Below, in pieces: positions 1-10,672 of a DNA stretch of 54,020 nt (position 1 is its first letter; each line of letters opens with the position of its first letter). A model generated the notes under the pieces. The model was not told where the DNA came from. It saw only the letters and a program-made list of their open reading frames with translations, and searched no databases. A program made the position numbers and the translations under genes. The stretch is from Anaerocolumna sp. (GTDB taxonomy: Bacteria > Bacillota > Clostridia > Lachnospirales > Lachnospiraceae), in NCBI GenBank assembly GCA_029239975.1, contig JARBTX010000019.1:1-54020 (forward strand). The letters run 5' to 3'.

Positions 1-14
1 ATAACATTTTTCAT
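1..14 (-). CDS. Start of a leftward gene cut by the window edge
   Basis: A minus-strand ATG lies at 14-12, preceded by a strong GGAGG at 29-25 (10-base gap). Only Met-Lys-Asn-Val is visible before the sequence ends, so nothing can be said about function. The start is supported by the ribosome site and by a plausible promoter with a LacI-type operator about 150 bases upstream. Confidence 0.5.
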
Positions 15-156
15 TATTCTTTAACCTCCGTAAATTATCCTGATATCTTAAGCACCAATTTATAGTTTGCGTATCCATTATTCAATAAGAAATATATAAA
101 TTACCTTAACAAAAAAAATGTCTATTTTCATCATTTCATCTCATACATAATCTAAA

Positions 157-174
157 CATAACGTTTGCATTATA
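157..174 (-). promoter_or_regulatory. Promoter -10 with overlapping LacI/CcpA-like operator
   Basis: On the minus strand a TATAAT hexamer (174-169) is followed immediately by TGCAAACGTTATG (169-157). Its AAACGTT core resembles catabolite-response or LacI-family operators. No convincing -35 was found. The likely target is the leftward gene starting at position 14, so sugar-dependent control is an inference. Confidence 0.35.
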
Positions 175-240
175 TCATAACACATTTTAATTTTCTACTT
201 ATTCCTTAAAAGAAATGTTATTATTTTAGAATATTTTCAC

Positions 241-268
241 TTGACTTCTTTGTTGTGATATTTATAAT
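241..268 (+). promoter_or_regulatory. Sigma-A promoter for the YczE-like gene
   Basis: TTGACT at 241-246 and TATAAT at 263-268 are separated by 16 bases. This gives a leader of about 115 bases before the chosen start at 390. Confidence 0.65.
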
Positions 269-389
269 TAACATAATTGCTTTTTGCTATTTATTTACTT
301 AAATGCTTTGTAGTTGTTTTTATAACTTTAATGCCAAAGTACTTTAATAATGCTTTTATAATAAACTAAAAATGGATTGGAGAATAATA

Positions 390-1061
390 ATGAGACAATA
401 TTTAAATCGTTTAATTCGGCTACTCATAGGGCTTTTTCTATATGCACTTGGTATTGTTTTTACCATAAATGCCAATATCGGTTATGCTCCTTGGGATGCT
501 TTTCATGTAGGTCTTGCTAAGATAATTGGTTCTAGTATAGGCACTATATCAATTCTAGTAGGCTTAATTATTGTAGTAATCACATTTTTGCTAGGAGAAA
601 AACTTGGCCTTGGTACTATTTTAAATATGGTTTTAATTGGAGTATTCCTAGACTTCTTACTGAAACTTCACCTAATTCCAATTTCTAATAATCTGTTTAT
701 AGGCATTATTATGGTTATTATAGGGTTATTTATTATTGCCATTGGATCTTATTTTTACATTGGTTCTGCTTTTGGAGCAGGTCCAAGAGATAGCCTAATG
801 ATAGCCCTTACAAGAATAACTGGACTCCCAGTAGGGGTTTGCCGTGGAACCATCGAACTATTCGTTGTAATCATTGGATGGAGACTTGGTGGAATGATTG
901 GTATAGGTACCGTTATTTCTGCATTTGTCATCGGATTTTGTGTTCAGACGATTTTTAAATTATTTCACTTTGAACCAACAAAAGTAACACATGAGACCCT
1001 AGATCAAACCTTTAAGATATTATTTCGTAGAAAAAATACACCTAATAAAGATAATAAGTAA
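390..1061 (+). CDS. YczE/YitT-like integral membrane protein
   Basis: A 223-residue, very hydrophobic protein with about five or six membrane segments. It belongs by appearance to the YczE family (related to YitT) found in many Firmicutes; the molecular function is not established. Conserved-looking features are the NIGYAPWDAFHVG loop near the N terminus and GSAFGAGPRDSLMIAL in the middle, a repeated glycine-aspartate pattern that suggests two related halves. I chose the ATG at 390 because GGAG at 379-382 sits 7 bases upstream; the ATG at 372 has no ribosome site. The C terminus is short and basic. It is monocistronic, with its own promoter at 241-268, and faces the GH42 gene across a shared terminator. 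Confidence 0.75.
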   Translation: MRQYLNRLIRLLIGLFLYALGIVFTINANIGYAPWDAFHVGLAKIIGSSIGTISILVGLIIVVITFLLGEKLGLGTILNMVLIGVFLDFLLKLHLIPISNNLFIGIIMVIIGLFIIAIGSYFYIGSAFGAGPRDSLMIALTRITGLPVGVCRGTIELFVVIIGWRLGGMIGIGTVISAFVIGFCVQTIFKLFHFEPTKVTHETLDQTFKILFRRKNTPNKDNK

Positions 1062-1078
1062 TAAATTACATAATTGTT

Positions 1079-1175
1079 AAAAAGCCTGTCATAGCGGATC
1101 TATCCTTCCAAAATAGTTTAGTTTATCACAATATCTATTTTAGAGAGATTCCTTCACTTGGACAGGCCTTTTTTT
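1079..1175. terminator. Bidirectional terminator between convergent genes
   Basis: GCCTGTC at 1084-1090 pairs with GACAGGC at 1161-1167. The arms are about 70 bases apart and are followed by a run of seven or more T on the plus strand, with A-rich sequence on the other side. It separates the YczE-like gene from the convergent GH42 gene. The long loop makes it less certain. Confidence 0.5.
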
Positions 1176-3249
1176 ACTTTAATTTTTTCAAGATCATTAC
1201 TTCATATTTAGAGATTTCTGTTTTTCCGCTATATACTTTTTCTGTTATCAGATCAAGAAGTGGTAACTTTATATCGACTTCTATACTATGTGACATATAA
1301 TTAAGTATAAATAAATAATCAGCTTCTTCACTACTTCTTACTGCAAGTTCTGCTGTTTCTGGTAATTCCAATAAATCATGATAAGGTGTGGAATTACCCA
1401 GCTTTTTCAGAAAGTACTTAGCAGTTTCAGTACTAAAACCGGCACCATAATAATAAGCTCTTCCTTTACCAGACTTTTTACAAGTAAGTGCTGGCTCTCC
1501 ATCATAATAATTTCCCTTAAAATATGCTAGTACTTCTGTATTATCATCAGCTTTTAAAATATCATTAAACACTGGGGCTGGAATCATTTCACCATCCCAA
1601 ATTGCATATTCTTCATCATCTCCGGGGCCTAGATGAGTATAGTCTGTAACTTTTACTCCACAGATATCAGCTGCAAAGCCTGGCATTATACGCATAGGGC
1701 ATCGTCCATATTCGTCTTTATAACCCGTACGTGAACCCATAATAAGCGTTCCACCATTCTCTACATATGCTTTCAATAAATCTGCTGTCTCTTTCGTAAG
1801 AATCGTTGCGTGTGGATAGATTAGAAGCTTATATTGCTGTATTTCATCTAGTGATGTACTTTTCTGTAGGTAGTAAAAATCCATAGGGGTATGAGTCAAC
1901 TGAGCAGCTGTAAACCAACCATTGTCACTATATTCATCCAATGGTCCGTGCCATTTATCCTGTTCTCCATCCCATACGTTGTCATAATCTTTTAAAAAAG
2001 CGACCTGTGCATTATATTTTGCTCCTACAATATTATGAAGTTTTTTAAAATCATCTCTTATTTGCTTCAGTTCATTTAATCGCCTATTTGGCCCATTGGA
2101 ATAATCATTTAGTCCATGCCAGTATATTTCCGTACCAATCCAACAGGTTCTCCATCTAAAATAACTAATAAAATCTGCACCATGAGCAAGTGACTGATAG
2201 GTCCACAATCTCATCTGACCAGGCTTTGGAGCAGGTTGCTTCATACGAGAATCCCATCCTCCTGGACCGGACTGTTGTTCCATAATACCAAAAATTGGGG
2301 ATATGGAGCGAGTCCTAGCTAAAGACCATGAAGATCTTCTATCATTTAGGTTACCTGGTTTTTTAGGCTCCGTCCATGTATCATAAGCAAAGTTAGGGTA
2401 TGAGTCATAAGTTATAAAATCAAGGCAGGAATCAGTCATTTCATGACTATCAAGATGGCCAAAAATTCCATTGGTTGTAATAAACTGGTCTTCTCTTCTG
2501 TATTTTTTTATGATATCAGCTTGTAGTCTGCAGAACTCTATAGTGCTGTATGATATGAATCTCTTTTCTTCCAAAGACAGATGTGGATTATTGGAATTAT
2601 TAACTGTAGGTCTCGTAAGAAATATTTGATCCCAGGACGAATATGTTTGATTCCAAAACGTAGTTCCCATACACTCATTTAAATTATCTAATGTCTTATA
2701 TTTATTTTTTAAGTATTCACGAAATGAATTATGATCAGAATCGGAATAAAACAAATCGGTTTCACAATTTAATTCATTATCTATCTGCCATCCAATAACA
2801 GCAGGACTAGGACAATAATGAGAAGCCAATTCTTCCACAATCTTTCTAGTGGATTCTTTATATATTGGGGAGTTATAATTATAGTGTCTTCTCATGCCAT
2901 GACGATACAAAGTACCATCCTGTTTTGCATTAAGTACCTCAGGATAGGTATGAGTAAGCCAAGCTGGTGGTGTTGCAGTTGGTGTGCAAAAAATAACTTT
3001 CATACCTTTTTTATTAACAAGTTCCATGAAATCATCAAAGAATGTAAAGTCAAACATTCCTTCTTGGGGTTCAAACATACTCCAGGCAAATTCAGCTATT
3101 CTGATTACTTCAATGCCATGTTCCAACATTCTGTCAAGATCATCTTCCCACAGATTTTTTGGCCAATGTTCCGGGTAATAACATACCCCTATCGTTGGCT
3201 TCTGGAGATCCAAAAATTTTTTATTCAGACAGTTACGATCCTTGTCCAT
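1174..3249 (-). CDS. GH42 beta-galactosidase
   Basis: A 691-residue family 42 glycoside hydrolase, which releases terminal beta-galactose from oligosaccharides by a retaining mechanism. The TIM barrel comes first: GVCYYPEHWP (21-30) and RIAEFAWSMFEP (50-61) are family landmarks. The proton donor is E159 in IGWQIDNELNC and the nucleophile is E324 in FGIMEQQSGPGGW. A trimerisation domain (about 410-620, PHATILTKETADLL region) and a short C-terminal beta domain follow. There is no signal peptide, so the enzyme is cytoplasmic and acts on imported oligosaccharides. AGGAGG lies 7 bases before the ATG. It is 57 bases downstream of the GH2 gene on the same strand, so the two form one operon, a pairing usual for use of plant or host galactosides. 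Confidence 0.93.
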   Translation of the reverse strand: MDKDRNCLNKKFLDLQKPTIGVCYYPEHWPKNLWEDDLDRMLEHGIEVIRIAEFAWSMFEPQEGMFDFTFFDDFMELVNKKGMKVIFCTPTATPPAWLTHTYPEVLNAKQDGTLYRHGMRRHYNYNSPIYKESTRKIVEELASHYCPSPAVIGWQIDNELNCETDLFYSDSDHNSFREYLKNKYKTLDNLNECMGTTFWNQTYSSWDQIFLTRPTVNNSNNPHLSLEEKRFISYSTIEFCRLQADIIKKYRREDQFITTNGIFGHLDSHEMTDSCLDFITYDSYPNFAYDTWTEPKKPGNLNDRRSSWSLARTRSISPIFGIMEQQSGPGGWDSRMKQPAPKPGQMRLWTYQSLAHGADFISYFRWRTCWIGTEIYWHGLNDYSNGPNRRLNELKQIRDDFKKLHNIVGAKYNAQVAFLKDYDNVWDGEQDKWHGPLDEYSDNGWFTAAQLTHTPMDFYYLQKSTSLDEIQQYKLLIYPHATILTKETADLLKAYVENGGTLIMGSRTGYKDEYGRCPMRIMPGFAADICGVKVTDYTHLGPGDDEEYAIWDGEMIPAPVFNDILKADDNTEVLAYFKGNYYDGEPALTCKKSGKGRAYYYGAGFSTETAKYFLKKLGNSTPYHDLLELPETAELAVRSSEEADYLFILNYMSHSIEVDIKLPLLDLITEKVYSGKTEISKYEVMILKKLK

Positions 3250-3306
3250 GTTTTTTCCTCCTATTATATAACTTGATAAATTATACGTATATTAAAAATA
3301 ACAAAA

Positions 3307-6321
<3,015 letters not shown>

Positions 6322-6363
6322 TTATTCTCCTTGATATAATAATTTTAATATTTCTTATTATTC

Positions 6364-6391
6364 AGTATATCAATGATTGTATCTTAGTCAA
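6364..6391 (-). promoter_or_regulatory. Promoter of the beta-galactosidase operon
   Basis: On the minus strand TTGACT (6391-6386) and TATACT (6369-6364) are separated by 16 bases, giving a leader of about 40 bases to the lacZ start. A miniature element begins only 35 bp upstream, between this promoter and the AraC gene. Confidence 0.6.
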
Positions 6392-6412
6392 TTATATGAT
6401 ATTCTCCTGTAT

Positions 6413-6591
6413 AAGAATATGAACATAGGTAATTGCGAAACACCAAAGATATCCTTATTGATTATACTATATATACTTTTTTTATAGCTGAATCTTACCC
6501 CTTACGACAACTGAAGCTAGAAAATTCGTATATATTGTATAAGCAATTAGGTAAACTATATAGTTTCGCAATTGCCTAAAGAATATGAACA
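6413..6591. mobile_element. Miniature inverted-repeat element, copy A, with 13-bp target duplication
   Basis: The element proper is 6426-6578 (153 bp). Its ends are TAGGTAATTGCGAAAC and GTTTCGCAATTGCCTA, inverted repeats with one mismatch in 16. It is flanked by a perfect 13-bp direct repeat, AAGAATATGAACA, at 6413-6425 and 6579-6591, which looks like a target-site duplication. It has no coding capacity. A related copy lies at 19021-19171. The right side contains TTGTAT, 16 bases, then TATATA, which might act as an outward promoter for the AraC gene that starts 30 bases beyond the element. Confidence 0.75.
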
Positions 6592-6607
6592 TTTAAGGAG
6601 ACCCTAG

Positions 6608-7441
6608 ATGACTGATTCCATTTATACGATCAATTACCCCCCATATCAACTTCCATTTATCGTCATTGGTATCGGATTTGAGGAGAATCAACCACATATC
6701 TATAGAAAAGATGGTCATAATACTCATCAAATCTTTTTATGTAAAAGTGGTGAAGGCACGTTAAAAGTGAATGATAAAACTTATATCATTACTAAAAACA
6801 CGTACTTTTATTTAGAACCAAATGTTTTTCATGAGTATTATGGAAACACTGAGTTCTGGGAACTTGTTTGGATTTCCTTTTCTGGTAATCACATAGTGGA
6901 TACACTAAATGAACTTAAATTTAATTCTTCCATGGTTGGTTCCTGCGACAATTCTAATCGATTACAAGCTTTATTCCATAAAATTTATATTACACTAAAA
7001 ACAGATGAAAGTTCTGGGAAAACTATCTGTTCTAATTTGTTATATGAAATTTTAATTGATTTATCCATAAATTCACAAATAAGATTAACCAATAAAAATT
7101 CAAACAGTTACTCCATTACCGATCGCGTCAAAAGTTATATTGATGACCACTATGCACAAGAATTAACAATAGACGAATTGGCAGAACTTGTAAACATCAC
7201 ACCACAGCACTTATGTAGACTATTTAAACATTCCTTAAACATGCGTCCCTTCGAATATTTGGCAATGAAGAGAATGCAACAAGCAAAAAACTTATTATCT
7301 AATACTAAGTTACACGTTAATGAAATTTCACAAATGGTGGGTTATCATGATTGTAGTTATTTTTGTTACTTATTTAAAAAGTATGAGATGATTTCTGCTT
7401 CTGAATTTCGTGGACTTAAATTTATAAAAACTATAGAATAG
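6608..7441 (+). CDS. AraC-family regulator with cupin sensor domain
   Basis: A 277-residue transcription factor. Residues 1 to about 130 form an AraC-type sugar-binding cupin (KDGHNTHQIFLCKSGEGTLK and the FLEPNVFHEYYGN turn). Residues about 175-275 carry the two helix-turn-helix motifs of the AraC DNA-binding domain (LTIDELAELVNITPQHLCRLFK, then VNEISQMVGYHDCSYFCYLFK). AAGGAG precedes the ATG. It is divergent from lacZ, so an activator role for the GH2-GH42 operon in response to a galactoside is the natural inference. A miniature element has inserted in the shared regulatory region, which could have changed the expression of this gene or the spacing of its operators. Confidence 0.88.
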   Translation: MTDSIYTINYPPYQLPFIVIGIGFEENQPHIYRKDGHNTHQIFLCKSGEGTLKVNDKTYIITKNTYFYLEPNVFHEYYGNTEFWELVWISFSGNHIVDTLNELKFNSSMVGSCDNSNRLQALFHKIYITLKTDESSGKTICSNLLYEILIDLSINSQIRLTNKNSNSYSITDRVKSYIDDHYAQELTIDELAELVNITPQHLCRLFKHSLNMRPFEYLAMKRMQQAKNLLSNTKLHVNEISQMVGYHDCSYFCYLFKKYEMISASEFRGLKFIKTIE

Positions 7442-7458
7442 AATCTAGAAACAAAAAA

Positions 7459-7521
7459 GGCTCTTTGTACTGATTGAAGAAAGATTCTTAGAATCTAAAA
7501 TCGATACAAAAAGCCAATTTT
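7459..7521 (+). terminator. Terminator of the AraC gene
   Basis: GGCTCTTTGTAC (7459-7470) pairs imperfectly with GATACAAAAAGCC (7503-7515), followed by AATTTTT. A small inner palindrome, AGATTCTTAGAATCT, lies in the loop. Confidence 0.55.
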
Positions 7522-7678
7522 TATTACGCTTTCTTTTATAAGCTCTATCACAACTTACCTTTAGATTAATATTTATTTTAAGATGCCCCAAATCAATACA
7601 ATTAAAAGCCCTATGATGCCGGAACTAAAATCATTAAAACAGCAGTTATATATAACATCAAATTCAATTTATTGTTTT

Positions 7679-8806
7679 TTATATTCCTAGAATCTCTTTC
7701 ATATAAATTGTCAATTCCTTTGCAGCTTTTTGATGGGCTAATATACCTGGATGAAATCTTGAACCTACTGTTTCATCGGTAGTATTTGGTAGCTGGAACA
7801 CGGATACTAACTTATCATCCGAAGTCTTTTTATAGGAATCTATTGCACGATAAATAGATGGCATCATTGGTAGTCCTAACATTCCGTATACCCAAACAAT
7901 ATGTGCCTTTTTATTATATGTTCTTAATTTTACAAGAAAGTTCTCTACTGCATTCTCGAATGCCTTTAGATCTTCTTCATTAAAAGTTCCATCTTCATTT
8001 TTACGTTGTTTATGAGTTTCTCCAGTAACTTCATCCTTCCACTCTGGTGAATTAAAAGCGCCACCATCGTTTGTACCAAGATTTACAACAACTACATCTG
8101 GCTGCCAGGTATCAAAATTATTATCTTTAAATGCACCTAACATTTCATTTTTTTCTCCAGTAAGGATTCCACATACCTTTTCATAATAGTCTGGTATGTT
8201 CGCATGAGGATTGTTATCCCAACTAGTAAGAACTCCCCAACCACTTTGAGATATTACTCTACACTCCGCGTTTAACGCATTTGCAGTCATAGTAGTATAA
8301 TTATCCACGGCACTAAACCACATAGATATCCAATCTTCTTCTGGTTTTGCACCAATAATCCCTTCACCCGACGTAATACTATCTCCAATAAATTCAATTT
8401 TGTATGGTTTCTCTTCTATTGGCATAAATTCACCATCGAATTTAACAGAATGAATCTGTAAAGAATGAGCCGAGTCACCACTCATTGCTTGTACGTCTTT
8501 TATAATACGAACATTTTTTATAGCATTTTCATTCATACCACGGAATACACATATCCAGTATCTACCCGCAGTAAGCATTAACCTACTTACTGGTTCCTGA
8601 TTCACTAGTATGCTAATCCAAGGTTCATAATTATCATAATCAGATTCTACTTCAATCCAAAGTTCAGTCCCTTTTGCATTTAACTCAATTCCACTTCCCG
8701 TCCAAAATAATGCAAGTGGATTCAGGTTCTCGTTTGTTCTTCCGTGAACCCTAAGGTGTTTTATCTCAGATAAAAACTGAATCTTTAAATTTTTATTCTC
8801 TTTCAT
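7679..8806 (-). CDS. SGNH/GDSL esterase, CE2-like
   Basis: A 375-residue two-domain esterase: an N-terminal beta-sandwich (about 5-130) followed by an SGNH hydrolase domain. Catalytic serine S143 is in FIGDSITSGEG (block I), N245 in NLGTND (block III), and the histidine is H351 in SRFHPG. In most SGNH enzymes an Asp stands three residues before the His; here that place is not acidic. This fits the Ser-His dyad of carbohydrate esterase family 2, which has the same sandwich-plus-SGNH layout and deacetylates plant polysaccharides and sugars. There is no signal peptide, so imported acetylated oligosaccharides are the likely substrates. AGGAGG precedes the ATG. The position next to the galactosidase cluster supports a role in sugar use. 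The CE2 assignment is by architecture only. Confidence 0.75.
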   Translation of the reverse strand: MKENKNLKIQFLSEIKHLRVHGRTNENLNPLALFWTGSGIELNAKGTELWIEVESDYDNYEPWISILVNQEPVSRLMLTAGRYWICVFRGMNENAIKNVRIIKDVQAMSGDSAHSLQIHSVKFDGEFMPIEEKPYKIEFIGDSITSGEGIIGAKPEEDWISMWFSAVDNYTTMTANALNAECRVISQSGWGVLTSWDNNPHANIPDYYEKVCGILTGEKNEMLGAFKDNNFDTWQPDVVVVNLGTNDGGAFNSPEWKDEVTGETHKQRKNEDGTFNEEDLKAFENAVENFLVKLRTYNKKAHIVWVYGMLGLPMMPSIYRAIDSYKKTSDDKLVSVFQLPNTTDETVGSRFHPGILAHQKAAKELTIYMKEILGI

Positions 8807-8848
8807 GTCCCATTCCTCCTGTTAATTATATAAATTTTTAATTTATTA

Positions 8849-9002
8849 GTACTTAGAATTCAGGTGTCAAAAGCCCTTCAGTAATCTTTATTTTGTCTAT
8901 TTGCACAAACACATACTTGCATCACGCATCGTTATGCTAATAAAAGTGCAAATTGACTATATTAATTTTAAAATGGGCTTTTGATACTCGAATCGTACTT
9001 AG
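8849..9002. mobile_element. Miniature palindromic element with 8-bp target duplication
   Basis: A 138-bp element (8857-8994) whose arms are near-complementary: AATTCAGGTGTCAAAAGCCC on the left against the reverse complement of the right end (16 of 20 match). Further inside, GTCTATTTGCAC matches GTGCAAATTGAC. It is flanked by the perfect 8-bp direct repeat GTACTTAG (8849-8856 and 8995-9002). It has no open frame, and as RNA it would form one long hairpin. Its ends differ from those of the 6426 element, so it is a second family. It lies just upstream of the esterase gene. Confidence 0.65.
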
Positions 9003-9250
9003 TCATTGGGAAATATTAAATATGTTATCATTTATAAGTATTTTATAGTAGGAGTATGTGGATTACAATGGAATTAATTATACTGTTTTTCTCTTTCTAG
9101 TAGCAATAAAAAAATTCTATGATATAATAATTTCATATCAAAGTAATATTTTCCATAAGTTGTATGGAATTGTAAAAAATAATAGTCAATGTCATTTTGA
9201 AAGTTACCAATTGCCTATTTTAATAACTTAAGTAATGTGGGAGATTTAGT
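9003..9250. other. Leader region of the isoprenoid-synthase-like gene
   Basis: AT-rich stretch with no gene. A TATAAT near 9125 (GATATAATAAT) could be a -10 for the rightward gene, but no good -35 is visible. No structured RNA or riboswitch was recognised. Confidence 0.3.
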
Positions 9251-10495
9251 ATGATTCTAGTGAATGCTAATACTGTGAAAGAAATCTATTTAAAGGCATT
9301 AAAGGACATGTGGAATAAGACCTGTTATCAGTTTCCTAATTTTTTATCTGAAACTTCAAATAATAATAAAGCTGATAATGAAGTATATATTCTGGCGATG
9401 TTTGATAACTTCCAAAAACAATTTAATCGCTTTCCACGTTTACCTTTAAGGAGAAAAAAGTGGGTACATAAAACAAAGCTTATGTTTCATGACTTTTTTT
9501 GTAATGAAACATTTATCGGAATTCATCAAACTATGGATGATGAATCCATTAACAATCTACAAGAAGAACTAACTTTATTTTTAAAGCAAGTACGAGTATT
9601 TGCACCAGAATTATCCTTTTATGATATCGGTCAGGCCATTCGTAATTATATTGTATATATAATGTTTAAGGAAATGAATGGAATAAAAACAGGCTTTAGC
9701 ATGTCAGGCTTTTCCTATAGTATGCTTTACCCTGTGACAGACAATTATATTGATAATAAAGATTATACTGCTACTGATAAAAAAGAATATAATCAGATCA
9801 TTCGTGATAAAATTGCCGGAAATAAAGTTTACCCTAAGAGTATTCATCATAAAAAGACATGTGAATTACTTCAAGCAATTGAAGATGATTACCCTAGGGA
9901 AAAAGACTTAACTATATTTCATCTTCTTCAGATGATGTTAGAAGCACAAGTTGATAGTTTAAAACAACAAGAAAAAGAAATAGTATTAACTGAAACGGAA
10001 CGATTAGATATATCCCTTTATAAAGGCGGCGTCTCTGTATTAATTGACCGGTACTTAATAAATAAAGAATTGACACCAGATGATATGATGTTTTATTTAG
10101 GTTTTGGATTTTTCCTTCAATTAGTGGATGACTTACAGGACATAAAAGAAGATAGTTTACATGGCAATCAGACTTTATTTACGTTAGATACATCCATTAA
10201 TCATGTTGAAGAAATGGTTAATAGGTTATTACATTTTGTTTTTGATCTAACAGAATGTTATCAAGCGGAGAATACTTTCTTTAAACATTTTATTCTTCCT
10301 AATTGTTATCAATTAATCTATTCCTCAGTTAATAGAAGCAAAGAATTTTTTTCACCAGAGTACCTTAGGAATATAGAAACCTTTCTTCCAGTTACATACT
10401 CTTATTATAGTACGATAAAGTTAAACAAACTTGAGAACATAGATACGAAGTCACAAAAAAAATATATGACAATTCTAGATGAATTATTGAAATAA
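9251..10495 (+). CDS. Class I isoprenoid/terpenoid synthase-like protein
   Basis: A 414-residue, mostly helical protein. Two aspartate-rich motifs suggest the trans-isoprenoid (class I terpenoid) synthase fold: DNYID at 164-168 in YPVTDNYIDN, and DDLQD at 293-297 within GFGFFLQLVDDLQDIKED. The second resembles the GxxLQxxNxxRDxxED motif of squalene/phytoene synthases and the DDxxD motif of prenyl transferases, which bind Mg-diphosphate. In such enzymes the two motifs face each other about 100-130 residues apart, as here. There is a long N-terminal helical extension of about 140 residues. The family and product are not recognised. It stands alone: no cyclase, oxygenase or prenyltransferase is adjacent. 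The ribosome site is GGGAG 8 bases before the ATG. Enzyme activity is an inference from the motifs. Confidence 0.6.
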   Translation: MILVNANTVKEIYLKALKDMWNKTCYQFPNFLSETSNNNKADNEVYILAMFDNFQKQFNRFPRLPLRRKKWVHKTKLMFHDFFCNETFIGIHQTMDDESINNLQEELTLFLKQVRVFAPELSFYDIGQAIRNYIVYIMFKEMNGIKTGFSMSGFSYSMLYPVTDNYIDNKDYTATDKKEYNQIIRDKIAGNKVYPKSIHHKKTCELLQAIEDDYPREKDLTIFHLLQMMLEAQVDSLKQQEKEIVLTETERLDISLYKGGVSVLIDRYLINKELTPDDMMFYLGFGFFLQLVDDLQDIKEDSLHGNQTLFTLDTSINHVEEMVNRLLHFVFDLTECYQAENTFFKHFILPNCYQLIYSSVNRSKEFFSPEYLRNIETFLPVTYSYYSTIKLNKLENIDTKSQKKYMTILDELLK

Positions 10496-10529
10496 TAAAA
10501 AGATAATGAATTATTAAGGTAATGAATTG

Positions 10530-10569
10530 AACTCCAAATGTTAGTATTATACGATTAACATTTGGAGTT
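10530..10569. terminator. Perfect 14-bp hairpin between convergent genes
   Basis: AACTCCAAATGTTA (10530-10543) is perfectly complementary to TAACATTTGGAGTT (10556-10569), with a 12-base loop. There is no T tract directly after it. It separates the isoprenoid-synthase-like gene from the convergent Ro-like gene and probably terminates one or both. Confidence 0.5.
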
Positions 10570-10672
10570 CTCTGTTGATAAGTTTCTTTTAATATAAGAT
10601 CACTTTAATTAGATTTTCTAATACTCAACCATGAGTTTATACACTCAAATTTATCTTAATGTCATAATAAAA

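Noticed and set aside
2818..3276. 152-residue frame opposite the GH42 gene
   Set aside because: Fully inside a clear gene on the other strand, with no family resemblance.
9053..9100. Possible 14-residue leader peptide before the isoprenoid-synthase-like gene
   Set aside because: Too short and without the features of an attenuator or regulatory leader.
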